Positions 9,776-22,810 of a stretch of 64,000 bases of DNA are shown one piece after another. The DNA is taken from the NCBI GenBank assembly GCA_963678675.1, contig OY783192.1, positions 32,333,250 to 32,397,249 of the forward strand, in the 5' to 3' direction. A program made the position numbers and the translations under genes. The notes under the pieces are model-generated. The model was not told where the DNA came from. It saw nothing but the letters and a program-made list of their open reading frames with translations, and did no database searches. The stretch comes from Xiphydria camelus (Eukaryota; Arthropoda; Insecta; Hymenoptera; Xiphydriidae). The first letter of the stretch is position 1. Every line of letters starts with the position of its first letter.

Positions 9776-12700
9776 TTGCTCTAAAGTCTACGTTTATTTT
9801 GCCGCATGAGTTTAGATAAATAATTGTTCTTTAAAAAATTATTTGAATTACATTATAATGTGATTCAAATTAATCGTTGTATTTATTGTAACAACATATT
9901 TACGAAAAATGTACGATATATTGAGTAAATGTTTAGCCGTTTATATGTAACAGCTTGAAATCATTTAATTATGCAAATATGCTTGCTTTGTGATGACTCA
10001 TAAAGCGCATAACCTTGGTGCATTTGGTGAGCTAAAGTTGCTGTATAATTTACGTACATTTGTCTATCCGGGTAATTATAGTCACAGTTTTTGATTTTCA
10101 ATTTTCAGTCTCACTTTGTGCTTTCTATTTCCTTTCTTTGTGCGCTCTTATAGGAGACTCCGTCTTAGAGCCATTAATAAATGCATCTTCTTCTTTGTGC
10201 AGTGTCTCTGTATGCGAAGCAGTTCACGCCGTCTTCCCATTAATTATACACTGTCAAAGTCGCGCAGACTGGAAATTATTTGCCGTGCATAAATTTGAAA
10301 TTAAAATTCCCCGTGCTCTCTTCCAGGCTTTCCAGTGTTAAATTACTAATTTGCCTTAACCTCTTCACGCCCTTGGCCACGTATGTGGACGTTTAGTTTT
10401 TTATAATTATAGTTACTGTCAATAATAAATAGAACAGCAATTTGATAACAATTTATTCACTGCAGAATCCCTCAATCAGAGAAGTAAAAATGTTTTGGTT
10501 TGGCTGCACTGGTAATGATTATTAAGAAAAAAACATTGTCATTTTTTTCTCGCCATAAAAAAATCGTCCCTGAAGAGGCTAAATCTCTTAAGTATACGCA
10601 GCTTCGATGCGATATCGAGCGCAATAATCGCCCTTCTCGAACGATTCTACAGGGAATTACGGCATATCGGTACGTCGCATCGATAGTACCGAACAGATAG
10701 CAAGCGCCAGCGCCGATAAACTTGGCGATATCCCCGTGTGACCTTCATTACGACGTTTGCCGGCGAAGGCAAAGTTTGAACAGTGTGTGGTGTCCCCCAC
10801 GAGATCCGCCCTATTTGGTGACCACTGAAGTCCACCCTCTGCAGTTAGTTTCTATGCAAGCAGCGCGGCGACAGTAACGACGGGACGGAGGACGAGTTCA
10901 CGACCCAAACTCGGTTCAAACATTTCTGCTGGTCATCGGAATATTTCGGCCAAGGCGGATGAGGTACATAGGTGGAGAGGATACTGGTGAACGGGGTGCG
11001 GAAAGTGGACTTCTGGACAAACAAGACGGATGGACTCACGTACGGACCTCTGGCAACGCGGAGGATCTATTTCAATTGATGAAGACACTTCAACGTTGTT
11101 TGCAATACGTATTGCACGCGTACGAAAAGATTTTTTAATTCGGTCTTAACATAAAACAAATATTCATATTTTAAATTTAATTTGTAATCCGCGTACACGT
11201 ATTCAATAACAAACGAAGAAGGAGCGGTTCGAAAAAATAATTATTCGCTGAGTTATAAGTGCATTTCTCTCTACACGATTGTGACGTCATCGGTAAGGCA
11301 AAAAGACGCACTTATGCCAAGCGACGAGTGTGAGGAAGATAGTCTTATCTGATTGTGACATAGCTACATTTCTAATAATATCTTTTTCCAGCTTAGATAA
11401 GGCGGAAAATGAGAAATGATAAAATACGGGGGAAATCATTATGTTCACCTTTTTTGAATTCGCAATAAAAAAAATAATGTTAAAACCGAATTGCTGATAT
11501 CAAAATATACTCGATAAATACATATGTAGGAGATTCAGCAGTTCTTCTGGATGCAATGGTGGCACTAGCATATAAATTTCTCTGAGAAAAATGACGCATT
11601 TGAATACGAAGCTATACGGTAAACGTTATTCGAAATCCACGTAGCACGTAGTACACATACGTGAGTTAATAACGACGATACCTGCAATTCGTATAATGCG
11701 TACTAATGCTCCCGATTCTCTCTTTCTAATTTTGACGAGATGAGAGGCATCCAATGACAGTCAAATCTGCATAATTTCCAGTTTACCGTATTTGCCGGGG
11801 GATAATCGAATTGCAGTCTGAACACCGTAATCGGGTTCGACACGACGTTAAATTGGCTAATCTCGAAATTGATTATGCGCGTGCAACAGTAACGAACAAT
11901 TATATTGACTGCTACGAGTCAGTGCGACGTAATCCATAATTTTTATAATTTTATTAAAGCCTTTAAAAGGAAATAGGTATGACATTTGCTATTGGTATGT
12001 CGCACGAGTGAGTTAAATGAAAAAAGTTACCATCCCCGTATATGCAAAAAATCATACGTAATTCCATAAACGACTCTTTCGTCGAATTTTCAATATCGTG
12101 CCTACGTGGCAGCACTTGCCATATTTCATAGTTAAAATGTAACACGAAGAAAAGAAAGAAAGAGAAAAAGGAAAGGACAAACGAAATCCATGTTAAAGTG
12201 ACGAAAAGGGGCGGTTGACGTCTGAAAAAGTGGATGTTTGAGAAAACACGAACGGCGCGTTATACAAACATGACACCCGAGAAGTACCCGCCCCCGCTTC
12301 TCTAATCCCCTTACTTTTAAAGCGTCATGTTGCCGCAAACGTTGAAATTCCAGATTTTATTTAGTTTGCGCTCTCTCTTATTTTGCCCTATACGTACCAG
12401 AAAACTTGAGGCTATTTAAGAGAGAGAGAGAGGGGGGGGGAGGAAACGAATTTGACAACATTCAGTGAAAACCCCGAAAAATTTCCAAAAAATACTTCAT
12501 CAAAGAGAATGCATCACCGCACGGCCTACCACATCCTTTTAATTCACAATTCCCACGGCACGTACATATGTATACCCCGCCCTATTCAAAAGTGCTAAAT
12601 ATACAACCCATGGAATTGAACTCTGTTTCGATGAATAATGCAGAAATGGAAAGGCGACATTTTTGCAACTGGAAAATTTGATAGAATAATGCAACGGTAC

Positions 12701-13307
12701 TCTGACGTGATCCCTGGTGTATCACACGCGAAACGTTCAGCCGGAAAATCTTTCCTCCCTTGCATCCAGTGCAGTAAGAACGTCATAAATATTTGTAGTC
12801 GAAAGACGTTCGGACCTCGAAATAATAAAATCGTTGCTTGACTGCTCAGTCATCCGTCTCCACGCAAGCCTAACAAAGGCATCTATAATGCACTCTCGAA
12901 AAAATTGTCCGGATATGCGAAATTCTCCGAGTTGCCCGATGTACTCGCGGATGCATAATTCATTAAAACGTATCCCAGCCGTGGAATTACACTGCAAATT
13001 GCGTTTGGAATTCATATTTCTATCCGGCTCTTGGCTGCGTTGGTTCTAGGTCGTCGAGTCGAGCGATATTAAACCGGTAAAATTGCCTACAAGGGCTAAG
13101 ACGAGGGAGGAAGTTGGTATATGAAACGCGAAGAAACATACCTACGAGTAATAACCATACAGAGCCCCGGGTTACCGTTATAATCGTGATAATTTTACGT
13201 CGGCAGACGGTGCCTGTGTATATCTGAGAAGTTTATTAAAGAAGCCATTAAAAAGGAAGAAAGGGCAAATGTTATCCGAGTCAACGAAAGGGTCTGTACA
13301 GAGTCAT
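9776..13307. other. Intergenic, no gene recognised
   Basis: AT-rich and mostly unique. A small near-perfect hairpin (TTTGAATTACATTATAATGT and its complement) lies at about 9840-9870. At 10358 TTAACCTCTTCACGCCCTTG resembles the end of a TTAA-type element, but no partner end was found. A GA/G-rich stretch lies at about 12419-12441. No supported coding sequence. Confidence 0.45.
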
Positions 13308-13567
13308 AATTGAAGGGGTCAGAAGCAAAGGGATATAAGTGCATAAACTGAAAGTGTTCAAAATCTGCATTCAAAGTTATTAAGTTTTCAGTAATTTTTA
13401 GCTGCAAACAGGAAATCAATTTGATGTCAGTCTTGTATCCATGCAGAGCAAGTTTTTAAAGAAAGTTAACACTAAACACACAGTTTTAATATTTAGAATC
13501 TGTACTTATCTCATTTTCTCATAAAAAAAAATGCACTTGTACCCGTTTGCTTGTAACCCCTTCAATT
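13308..13567. mobile_element. MITE with diverged inverted repeats
   Basis: The left end AATTGAAGGGGTCAGAAGCA and the right-end complement AATTGAAGGGGTTACAAGCA match over about 40 bp and continue at lower identity. The size is about 260 bp and the interior is non-coding. The superfamily is not determined. Confidence 0.65.
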
Positions 13568-14668
13568 GGGAAACCATATACGTAAACTGCAGTAGATTCT
13601 AGACTCTATGTAGGATCAAAGGGAGTGCAGGGTGGCAAGCAACCGAGCGGTTTCGTGAAACAGTGTGTAAATAAGCTTTATTAACAAAAAGATATGCGAA
13701 AACGGTACACGTTCTCAGGAGTCGCCCTTTCGGCTAGTCTCCGAAAAACCCTCCGCTGGACTTCTCAGGAATCTTCCGCTATTACATCTATTTATTAAAA
13801 AAAGAGACATATGATGAATGCCCCCTCCTATGTAAACTGTTGAAACTCAACCCACCGAAGCGACTTCTCGAACCTTCCACCGAGAAAACCCTCTTCTACT
13901 GAGACGCGTGAAATTTTTAACGGAGATACTCGTGACCCACATAGCGCAGAAATTCAAAATCCCGGATACGACGTCGCGTTCTTTCCCTGCACCACCTCCG
14001 ACGTCAAAGTCGTTTCGCCTCTATACAGTGCAATAGGGTATACAGCGTTATAACGGACGAGTAAACGCGGCCTTCCGCCCTGTCCCGTATTACAGCAACC
14101 TGGGGGATTTAGTTAACTTTTATCGGTCGTTAAGCGACGTTTCGCATTCGCCCCGTTCGTCCGTTAGCGATCGTTAAAATATTATCGAGATGGCTCCGCG
14201 TGGGAGCCGGTTAAACTTCAAGCGAATCGTATAAGTAAATCTGCAGCGGATGCTTCCCCGCGTTGAGATACATTGCCTTTCAAGTCGCTCGTTATATATC
14301 TGCTTTCAAATGAAAATCGACTTGTTAGACTTTTTATAACCGTGGCAATATTTTTTTTTACAACCGCCTCCCCTCTACTTAATAATATCTGGTACCTCCA
14401 CCTTTTACTTTACGATCCATTTTAGTACTACACTCAAGATCCTCTCGAATCACGAAGCACGCCTCGATTCGAACACTCCTCAATTATTAAGAAACTTTAG
14501 GTATTGCGCGAGTGGCTTATAATCACCTCTTTAATCCACTGTAGATTGTATAGGTCAATATAGATTGATGCTCAGGACCGATCGATAAATAAAGCTATCT
14601 CAGAACTCGTTAATGAGAAACACGTTAAACTACATTTGTGTGCATCAATTCGTAATACGAAATATATT
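13568..14668. other. Intergenic, no gene recognised
   Basis: The 13640-13800 part looks repeat-like, with runs such as TTCTCAGGAGTCGCCCTTTC, but I could not assign it. The rest is unique-looking with no supported open frame. Confidence 0.35.
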
Positions 14669-14999
14669 TGTGGCGACCCGTCACGCTACGACGGCCTGCC
14701 GCCAGATGGCGCCGACCCACTCGGCCATCGACTCCGCGGCTACCGGCCCACGGCTCTCGGCTTCTCGTTAGTGGTCCGACAACGAGCAAGTTACTATATA
14801 AGACCGTAACTGCCCGTCTCTCACGGAGCCCCCTCTATTAAGGTATTTCAAAGGTGACAGTCGTATTCAAATTGTTTGCTTCGGGACTTAGTACAATTGA
14901 TCACGAACTGTATTACGCACGAACGAAACTTTTAAGTAACTCTGTACTCTGAGCTCCTTGCTACACAGAGACCTCCTGTGTACAAATGTACCTCACACA
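14669..14999 (+). mobile_element. Probable solo LTR (gypsy-like)
   Basis: The sequence begins TGTGGCGACCCGTCACGCTA. It is GC-rich unlike its surroundings and has a TATA box (ACTATATAAGACCG, about 14792) about 125 bp in. It then passes a CTCTCACGGAGCC stretch and reaches possible ends at CTACACA (14967) or CTCACACA (14999). TG...CA borders, a TATA box and a length of about 300 bp fit an LTR. No internal retrotransposon sequence, primer-binding site or second LTR is seen. The right border and the target duplication are unresolved. Confidence 0.5.
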
Positions 15000-15581
15000 T
15001 ATACACTGCCTGGCCCGATAATCGTGGCAACAGTGCTTCTCTCTCCTTAAAATACCGCTATGTGCCTGCCACTACGTGCCGTAGTGGGGGCTGCCGCGCC
15101 ATGCCACTGGCTATCCCCTCTCCGGTAGCAAAAGTACTACTGACAATGAGTCCCATAGTCACAGGAGAGGGCTAAATCAGCTGTGCGCACTGTTGCCACA
15201 TCATCGTTACTCGTCCCCACCACTTTGCAGTTTCAAGAAAAATCTCAGTTTTTAAGTTATAATTTCTCTGAAACTATATGGCTCACCACTTCCAGTTTTT
15301 GTGAACATAATCCTACAATATCATTTTATTCGCCGTTAGTTTTTCTTTAACATTGTAAGATTGGTTCTGTAGTTATAGCTCAAAACGTCACTGAGGTACC
15401 GTCTTTCTACATGTTAGCCATTGAAAGTCAGTGTAGAAAATGCTACTTTGAATTAACATTTTCTTTTAAACTACATGGCTCAGCGTTTTGAAATTTTGGG
15501 AATCGATGGGTAATATTTTAGTCTTTTGATTGGCAAAATTTCATGAGATTCGTAAGAAAAACGCAAAACCATGGAAATACC
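15000..15581. other. Intergenic, no gene recognised
   Basis: Unique AT-rich sequence between the candidate LTR and the TTAA hairpin element. Nothing supported. Confidence 0.4.
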
Positions 15582-15704
15582 TTAAGGGCCGGTTTTACCA
15601 ACACGGTATAAATGCGGTATAGCGCTATACTGAGAATAACCAGCAATAAGCCTTATGGTTATTCTCAGTATAGCGCTATACCTGTTGGTAAAACCGGCCC
15701 TTAA
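15582..15704. mobile_element. Fold-back MITE with TTAA duplication (piggyBac-like)
   Basis: TTAA flanks both ends (15582-15585 and 15701-15704). The left arm starts GGGCCGGTTTTACCAACA and includes GGTATAGCGCTATACTGAGA; the right arm is nearly its exact reverse complement, leaving a loop of roughly 15 bases. The whole 115-bp element would fold as one hairpin. TTAA plus a GGG/CCC terminus is the hallmark of piggyBac-type transposition. Confidence 0.9.
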
Positions 15705-15815
15705 GCACTTAGCAATTTCTCGTGCAAACCCACGGATAAATACCGCCGTCCCTGTATTCTTATCAATTAGTCTTCGTCACTTAACCTAAAAGTCCCCCCA
15801 CTCGTTCTTCAAAAA

Positions 15816-15829
15816 AAAAAAAAAAAAAA
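15816..15829. repeat. Poly-A tract
   Basis: A run of A at about 15812-15829, with no associated gene. It could be the tail of an old retroposed sequence, but nothing upstream supports that. Confidence 0.6.
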
Positions 15830-16304
15830 GTCACGGAGGACCACAGAGCATCCAAAGCAGGAGTCGGCCTAGCGTTACTGACGAGTCCAGGACGAAACGT
15901 ATTCTATATTTCCCACGGAAATCTGCGTACTCGGCATTTCCATTAGTAAAATGTCTAATAACGTAGACAATGTGACAATTCGATATTGATAGTCCCGTGC
16001 ATATCGGCGACAGTTCCTTAGAAGTTATCGGCATCTCATCGCCTTCTACGCAGAAGAAAACGAGAAATTAATTTAACAAAGGCAACGACTACTGCGAAAC
16101 TAACTCGCGCTCGTGGATTGCTACTGTATTTATTTAAAGAACGAGAGAATTCGAAACTCTCACCGTTGACGGGAAACATATCGAACGATTAAAACGAATC
16201 GTCCTGTACATATATGTATATAGATCATCCCAAGGCTCCAAAAAATGTCTATTTTGAAGTATTTGAATGTCGTAATTGATTAGGCTCAGAAGTTCAGTAA
16301 GTCA

Positions 16305-16704
16305 TTAACCCTTACTTGCCACACTGGGGTTCGAAACAACCCCATGGTAAAATTCTTACTTGTGTGCCACACTGGGGTTGATTTACACCCCAACGAGAAG
16401 AATTGTTATAACAAATAAATCATTGCATATTTGTACTTGAAAATTTTATCAGCTCTTCTTAAAAGACTTTATTTTAAAAGACCGTGTAACTTTTATATTT
16501 CATTTTTTTCGTATACTTAATTTTAAGTTCTGACTATACAAGTTACACGGTCTTTTAAAGTACGCTCTTAAGAAGAGCTGATAAAATGTACAGGTACAAA
16601 TATGCGATAATTTGTTTGTTATAACAATTTTTCTCGCTGGGGTGGAAATCAACCCCAGTGTGGCAAGTACGTGATTCTACAGAAATGTGGCAAGTAAGGG
16701 TTAA
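16305..16704. mobile_element. MITE with TTAA duplication (piggyBac-like), 400 bp
   Basis: TTAA at both ends (16305-16308, 16701-16704). The terminal repeat CCCTTACTTGCCACA is followed by a CACTGGGGTTG block that occurs twice on the left and once inverted on the right. Inner arms are also inverted copies: TTTTATCAGCTCTTCTTAA / TTAAGAAGAGCTGATAAAA and AAAGACCGTGTAACTT / AAGTTACACGGTCTTT. There is no open frame. The duplicated left subterminal block is a useful diagnostic for finding relatives. Confidence 0.9.
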
Positions 16705-17227
16705 TATCTAAAATACGTTTCTCTCCGATAAATAAATTCAATCGTCACTTTGAACTTCTATATTGGCAATATCTATACTTTTCCATCCAATCCAATCTTA
16801 TACAGCTTCCCAAGGGGAGAAAACTCTGTGTGCTTTCAACATCCCAAGCCGAGCTAGACATCGTATACGTACATTAAGCGATACCGAATCTCTATAATAA
16901 TTGCCCGGCGGCTCCGTCCAAAGGTAACTGCGTTTGAATATTTCCCGGAGCAAAGTTGAAATTACAGTCGAACCAGAAAATCCGCGACCTCCCTTGGCTA
17001 CAAGCCAAAGCTATCCGAGCTGCAGCCGTCAAGCTTCTCGCTGCTTGGTTACACCCAGAGCCTAGGCCGTTCTTGAATTATTGCACATTATATTAAGGCC
17101 GGTTATTTATGAGAATTTCGCGCCACTTCAAATTACGTTCGCACTTTGCGTCGATTTTCCAATTCAGAATTCGCATCGTCACGCCTCAGCTGGAGACGAC
17201 GCAACAAATACGTCTGCAGAGATATAC
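16705..17227. other. Intergenic, no gene recognised
   Basis: Unique-looking sequence; nothing supported. Confidence 0.4.
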
Positions 17228-17428
17228 AGTCTACATTTACTCGCCAGAAAAGAAACTTGTATCACTATTATCTCATTATCTATATCCTTTTGGCTTGTGT
17301 TTGTGTGAATACTTTTTTGTAAGTAACATTTTTATCTACAAGAAATTCTTATACCGATATAGCCCAACAGTTCATGAATAATAAGATAATAGTGATTGAA
17401 GTTTTTTCCTGGCGAGTAAATTTAGACT
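17228..17428. mobile_element. Inverted-repeat element, about 200 bp
   Basis: Left arm TTTACTCGCCAGAAAAGAAA then CTTGTATCACTATTATCTCA; the right arm is the inverse, with AGATAATAGTGATTGAAG and CCTGGCGAGTAAATTTAGA. Arms are about 60 bp with a few mismatches. Non-coding. Confidence 0.7.
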
Positions 17429-18271
17429 CATCTGATATGCAATATGGAACAAGAACGTGGTACTCAAAGGGGACAGTTCCATTGCCGGGGACCCGAAACA
17501 ATCTACTCTCTAACGTCTCATTCCCAAACTCAATTGATCCTCTCATTGTCGCCAATATGCTCGGGTGTACGTATATAATTATACGAACCCATACAACGCC
17601 TCCAGGTTAGGTAACGATCGAGATGCTCTTATTCGTACTGGCATTCGGCGCGTCAAATGTAAAATAGATTTCCTATTCGACCTGGTACAACGTCTGTGTA
17701 TGTCGGAGATAAGTATAGATACGCGTACATATATTTGCATGAGTGCTACACGCGCATCCGATGTACGGAGCCTGTACGACCGGCAATAAATACCTACGTA
17801 TCCACTTACACGAGCGCAACAGACCCTGTAACGAGTGTTACGCGCGATTGGATTTCTATCGTAATGCAGTACCGTACGTCGGAATATGGGTACTGAGTAC
17901 CCTATTCACGTAGTTCCGTACCTCAGCAAAGCTCCTGCCGCACAGTGCGATGGTGCACTGCCGAATGGTTAACTCGATCGTTCTTTCCGGTATAGCAAAT
18001 GTTTTATGAATCGAGAGGATAATACGACTGGCCCCGAATTCAAATGGGGCACTGCGGTCATCTAAAATTCTAGGAAAAAGACACGTATCTCTTTGTTGGT
18101 TCGTAGAGAGGCTCGAAATAAATGAGGAGCATATATCGTGGTTTTCGATACAAGTTTGAACGAAGATCTCACCAATTATAATTTCTGTCGAATATTAGTC
18201 TCAACAAATAACGTACTGGAAGTACTGAGAGAACAGTGTAAACAGTCTCAGCAAAAATAATTTCTTAATAA
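17429..18271. other. Intergenic, no gene recognised
   Basis: Short open frames occur but overlap each other and have no recognisable similarity. No supported feature. Confidence 0.4.
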
Positions 18272-18930
18272 CACAGGACCACAGTGATTTTGTATCTCGA
18301 ACCAGACCAGGTGATTCTTATAGATTTATGTGCGCTAAAAACGAAACTGACTCTCAAATTTGCATACCACACGTCAGGTTTTGAAATACTTGAGGTTAAA
18401 TAGGTATATACGAAAACGGGCGATTTTGACCATATTCACGGCTTTATTACAATGAAGCTGAAAAATTTTTCTTAATTCCACTTACAGCATTTGAGTGTCG
18501 TTCTTTTAATTTTCCAGTCCATTGCTTGATTGTTTCTAAACGATTGTATAAAGCTAAGTTTCAGTACGACAAGTCGATCGTCTAGGTCCACCGCACTACG
18601 CGCCTAATGAACCTGAACAATAGACTTGTCGTACTGAAATTTGGCTTTATAAAATCGTTGAGGAACAATGAAGCAATGTATTGAAAAGTTCAAGAATAAT
18701 ACTTTCAAATTTTGCAAGTCCAATTAAGAAAACAATTTTATTTTCATTGTAATGGAGCCATGAATATGGCCAAAATCGCCCGTTTTCGTACATTTAACCT
18801 CAAGTATCTCGAAATCCTGACGCGGTGCGCAAATTTGAGAGTCAGATTCGTTTTTAGCGCACATCAATCTACAAGAATCATCTGGTCCGATTAGAAATAC
18901 AGAAAAAAAAATTACTTTTGTGGGCCTGTG
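18272..18930. mobile_element. Long-inverted-repeat element, about 660 bp
   Basis: The left end CACAGGACCACAGTGATTTT and the right end (inverse, finishing TGGGCCTGTG) bound arms of around 300 bp. Inverted blocks can be followed inwards: AAAACGGGCGATTTTGACCA / TGGCCAAAATCGCCCGTTTT and CAGTACGACAAGTCGAT / GACTTGTCGTACTG. The centre (about 18570-18615) is a short spacer. No coding sequence; it would form a very long hairpin if transcribed. Confidence 0.85.
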
Positions 18931-20302
18931 TAATTGAAACAAAAATATTCCCAAGATTAATTAATAGCTACAGCTAATGAGATTGATAACAAAGATGACA
19001 AAAACTCTACCGAACTCTAAACATAGATGTATCACGAGTAGTAATATTCAAGAAATCAGCCTGTACGGGGATGTATACGCGATGGAAAAATGTAAAGCGC
19101 GGAAACCCGGCCCCACTCTTAAAATATAGGTCGAACGGCTGAATATCCGCAGTTCGCGACCTCTTAATAAAGAGCCTTCACGAAATTCTTTAATTCCGCA
19201 AGATTCCGGTCTTGCCTAGTCAACCGCCAGCTTTCAGGAACGACACGGCGAAGGAGGAGTCTCGAGTCCTGTCCGTAAATCATTACATTCTCTTTCGTGG
19301 GAGGAAGGCGAATGCCACATAGCGATCCCTAACGAGATAAAAATGAAAGAGGGGAGGCCCCGACTTATATTTTCCGCATCGAGCCTCTGATGGAAATTCT
19401 AGTGGCAATGATTTAGATGCTTCATCGTGTATAAGAAAATTGCGTGCGTGTCCGTTGCGTGTGTATATATGTATATCTATCTATCTATCTCCCTATCTAA
19501 CTCTATTGTTGTGGTACCATAAAAATATCAATCGCATCGGAAACCACCTACTACTAATGCGTTATCGAACGCGGAGGAAATGAAAAGAAATCAATGTAAT
19601 TAACGGGACATAAGCAGGTAATAAAAAATGAATATTGACAAAATTTACTGTAATCTATAGATATTGATTATTCGAGAAATTTAAATAGACAAAAGTATGG
19701 TGTAATATCATTTACATGGAGACGAATATGGATGACTTTAAGATCCGTACGAAATGATAAGATGTGGGAGACATTGTCATTATCTCAAATAGCAGCCACA
19801 CATCGGCATTGAGTCAAACCGCAGTGCGTCGAAGGATCAGGTATTAGCATGATAATAGGCCCATGAATAAACGGACGGCTAATTGCATGCGAAGTTCCTA
19901 TCGTGCAGCAGCTCCATCAGACCACACCCTTCCTCTACCTCTGACCCTCCTCCTCCTCCTCCTCCTCAAGCATTTCAGCAAAGTGGCTACGAGTAATATT
20001 GACTAAGGCAAATAGTAATATCAAGATGTACCAATAGCTGAAATGGGCGGTGAAGATGGTACACAGATTCGACAGGAATAAAAAGAGAAATAACATACAT
20101 ACGCGAATAAGAGACTTTCTGAATTCTCCCCTTCCTGAATAGCAAGAGAAAGTCTAATAACCCCGACAAGTCGAGCTACTATTAATCTCCCAATATCTGC
20201 CCCGTGATATTTATACCCGGGTAAGAGATATTATATAAAAATAAGTATTATATTGATCTAGCAATGAAATATTGCAGAAATATTTTTAATCAACTCCGTA
20301 AA
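18931..20302. other. Intergenic with microsatellites, no gene recognised
   Basis: Contains a CTAT tetranucleotide repeat (about 19475-19490) and a CCT/TCC trinucleotide run (about 19947-19967). No supported gene. Confidence 0.45.
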
Positions 20303-20699
20303 ATGGGCATGTTCACAACTTTTTGTACAACTGTTTAAAGTGCATGAATCGGAAGATTAGGGTATTAAAGTAATGTAGGTAAAAAATGGGTAATTAAAAA
20401 AATGTTTTTCCATTATTTTTGAGATGTTAAAAAAGGCGTTCGTTTAGCGTCGCACTTTCGCCGCCATTTTAACTGACCAATCAGAGTCGGGCAACAGATT
20501 CTCCACCATTCACAAACCCGGGTTTGGGCCCTTGCCAATGGCTTCAGTGGCGTCACTAAGGATTTCATTTGAATCGAAGTCAAACTTTAAGCATTAAAAA
20601 AAAAAGAAATTAGTGCTCAGAAAAAAAAACAAACACATCTTATTAATAAGCACAAAAAGTATTAAGGAATGAGCAAAAAAAAATCGTAAACATGCCCAT
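20303..20699. mobile_element. Candidate MITE with ATGGGCATGTT ends
   Basis: The left terminus ATGGGCATGTTCACAACTTT and the right-end complement ATGGGCATGTTTACGATTTT are inverted over about 25 bp; the interior does not fold. The interior includes a GC-richer segment with CCAATCAG and GCCAATGG motifs. Class not determined. Confidence 0.6.
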
Positions 20700-22410
20700 T
20701 GGCCTGATAATCGTATACAGCTTTGACTATAGGTACAGGAAAGTAGGCGAGAGGCTTTCCTCGACTCCCCCGGTACTCGCTCTTCATTTCCTCTCTCTTC
20801 CGCGCTATTATATACTTATATTCGGCATACGGGTAAATGGCCTAAAAACGGAAACGTCAAGAGCAGGAGGGAGAAGAGAAAGGACGCGGGCTTAAGTACT
20901 TCTAATTCGTCGAACCTCTCCCCCAACTTCCGACGAAGTTCCCGCGAGATTTCTTCCTCTTATCCCACATCAAAAACAACTTCCACGGGGAAGACGGGAA
21001 AATACGAATTACGCCGGTCGCTCCCAACCCCGTCAACCTCGAAAACCACGACGTCTGAACGCGGTCGAGCGCTTTTCGACTAGCTTCGAACGTACCCCCG
21101 GCTCGCGTCGTTTCGTCACCTCCATTGTTCCGTTTCCCCGGCTATTGTTTTTCGACGGCCGCTTATCTTTCCACTCGGCAGACACATTGTCTCTCGTAGA
21201 CTCCACACGGAGTTCGTCGCGCGCGACGATCTCGCGGTGAGTCGTTTCAGGGGAAAAATGATTGAATCGCCCCCTCAATGGATCTCGTACTTATGAGAGA
21301 ACACAGGGGATACGGAAGTTTGGAAAATGCCTTTATTGGCTTGTCAATGAGTTCGTAGCAAAGGAAAAGTAGCCTACGTCTACGATTCAAAATTGTTTTT
21401 CAATTTAATTTAGAGCACTCTACAAATGACTTCTTGAACGTTCAAATTGCTTGCACCACCCTCTCAATTTAATTCGAAGAAGAGCTTTAAAAGCCGGAGA
21501 GTGAAGCTATTATTTTCCCAACCCCCGATTTTCAATTATATCTTTTGGAAATTCGTCGTGGATTCGGTTGGAGTTCAACAGAAAGCGGCGCGTCATTGTC
21601 ACGATTGGACGGATGAAAATGCAAACTATTTCGTGACCCCATTCCAACAATTCCCTCGGTCAATTCCTGAGAACCCTCTACACTGAAAAGGAGAAGTGGT
21701 AAAATCTATCCTGAAATCGGAGCGCGAATGCCATTCCGTTGCTTGTACACCGGTAAAAAGCAACACTTTTTCTGAGAAACTTTATCCGTTACACACTGCC
21801 ACTTACAGTTAGGAAATCTGTCTATCTGAATTACGTTTTCTTATGTACTGTTAAAATTAAATAGAACTTGAATCAAGTGAAAAAAGTTATGTCGACGACC
21901 GTAAAGCTCTGATTTCTAGTGATAAGTCTCATCTATGGATGCACAGAGAAATGATTAAATGCAGCATTTAAATAAAATCCACAAGAGGAATGCTATTTAA
22001 TATATTCCCAGGAAATTACGTTTCTAATTCGCCTAAACACCCATTAACTCTCGTTGAGAGATTCGGCCGCGTACTTCCCTCCTGTACATATACTTCAAAC
22101 TAAAGCGCCACACCGCTTAAGCACATAATGAGATCCAACAAAGTTTAATAAACCTCTCGGAAACTTTAGCTCGTGGCTTGTTGAGTAACGCGAATGTAAC
22201 TCTCGTGTCATACACAATTCATACCGCACGAAAAGCGCTTCGTAACGACAAGTTGACGACCCTCCCTGGCGAAAATAAAACGAGCACTATAAGTGTGTTA
22301 GAAGTACTAGATCGGGGCGTTTCGGAAATGTACACCGAGCGCGCGTGCACGGTGTACATAATTTCTAACTCAGAGAGAGAGGGAGTGTATTTTGGAACAT
22401 GTATAGTGTG
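20700..22410. other. Intergenic, no gene recognised
   Basis: A GC-rich pyrimidine/purine-skewed stretch spans about 20750-21290. No open frame with recognisable similarity. Confidence 0.4.
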
Positions 22411-22810
22411 TAGGGTAGGCGTACCAGTTATAGCCACTGTTTCAGTTATAGCCACTTCCCAGGTTTTTGTCTTATAACTAAGATATGTGCTTTAAATTGC
22501 CTCTCCTTAAGGTTTAAAATCGCTGATCAAACAGTCTAGCCTGATGTGACACAAGTACATACACCTCTGGCTGTTAATGGTGATGAAGTGGCTATAATAG
22601 GAAAACCGGTAATTTTTCCTTTTTATGCTTTTTTTTTCATTTTACGGAAATATCGTTATACATATTTTCTTTCACGAATTGCTGCAAAAAACTATACAAT
22701 CTATTATTTAGCATCATAGAACGTAATGAGATGTCAATTCTTTACAAAATACAAGGCATGAAATTTTTTTAAATCCTTAAACTGGCTATAACTGGTACGC
22801 CTACCCTACT
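22411..22810. mobile_element. MITE with TA duplication (Tc1/mariner-like)
   Basis: The ends are TA plus GGGTAGGCGTACCAGTTATA, with the complementary TATAACTGGTACGCCTACCC plus TA on the right. The terminal repeat is about 25 bp and almost perfect. The left TIR sequence GTTATAGCCACT is repeated subterminally (CAGTTATAGCCACT at about 22426 and again at 22443). TA duplication and size fit a mariner-derived non-autonomous element. No open frame inside. Confidence 0.85.
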
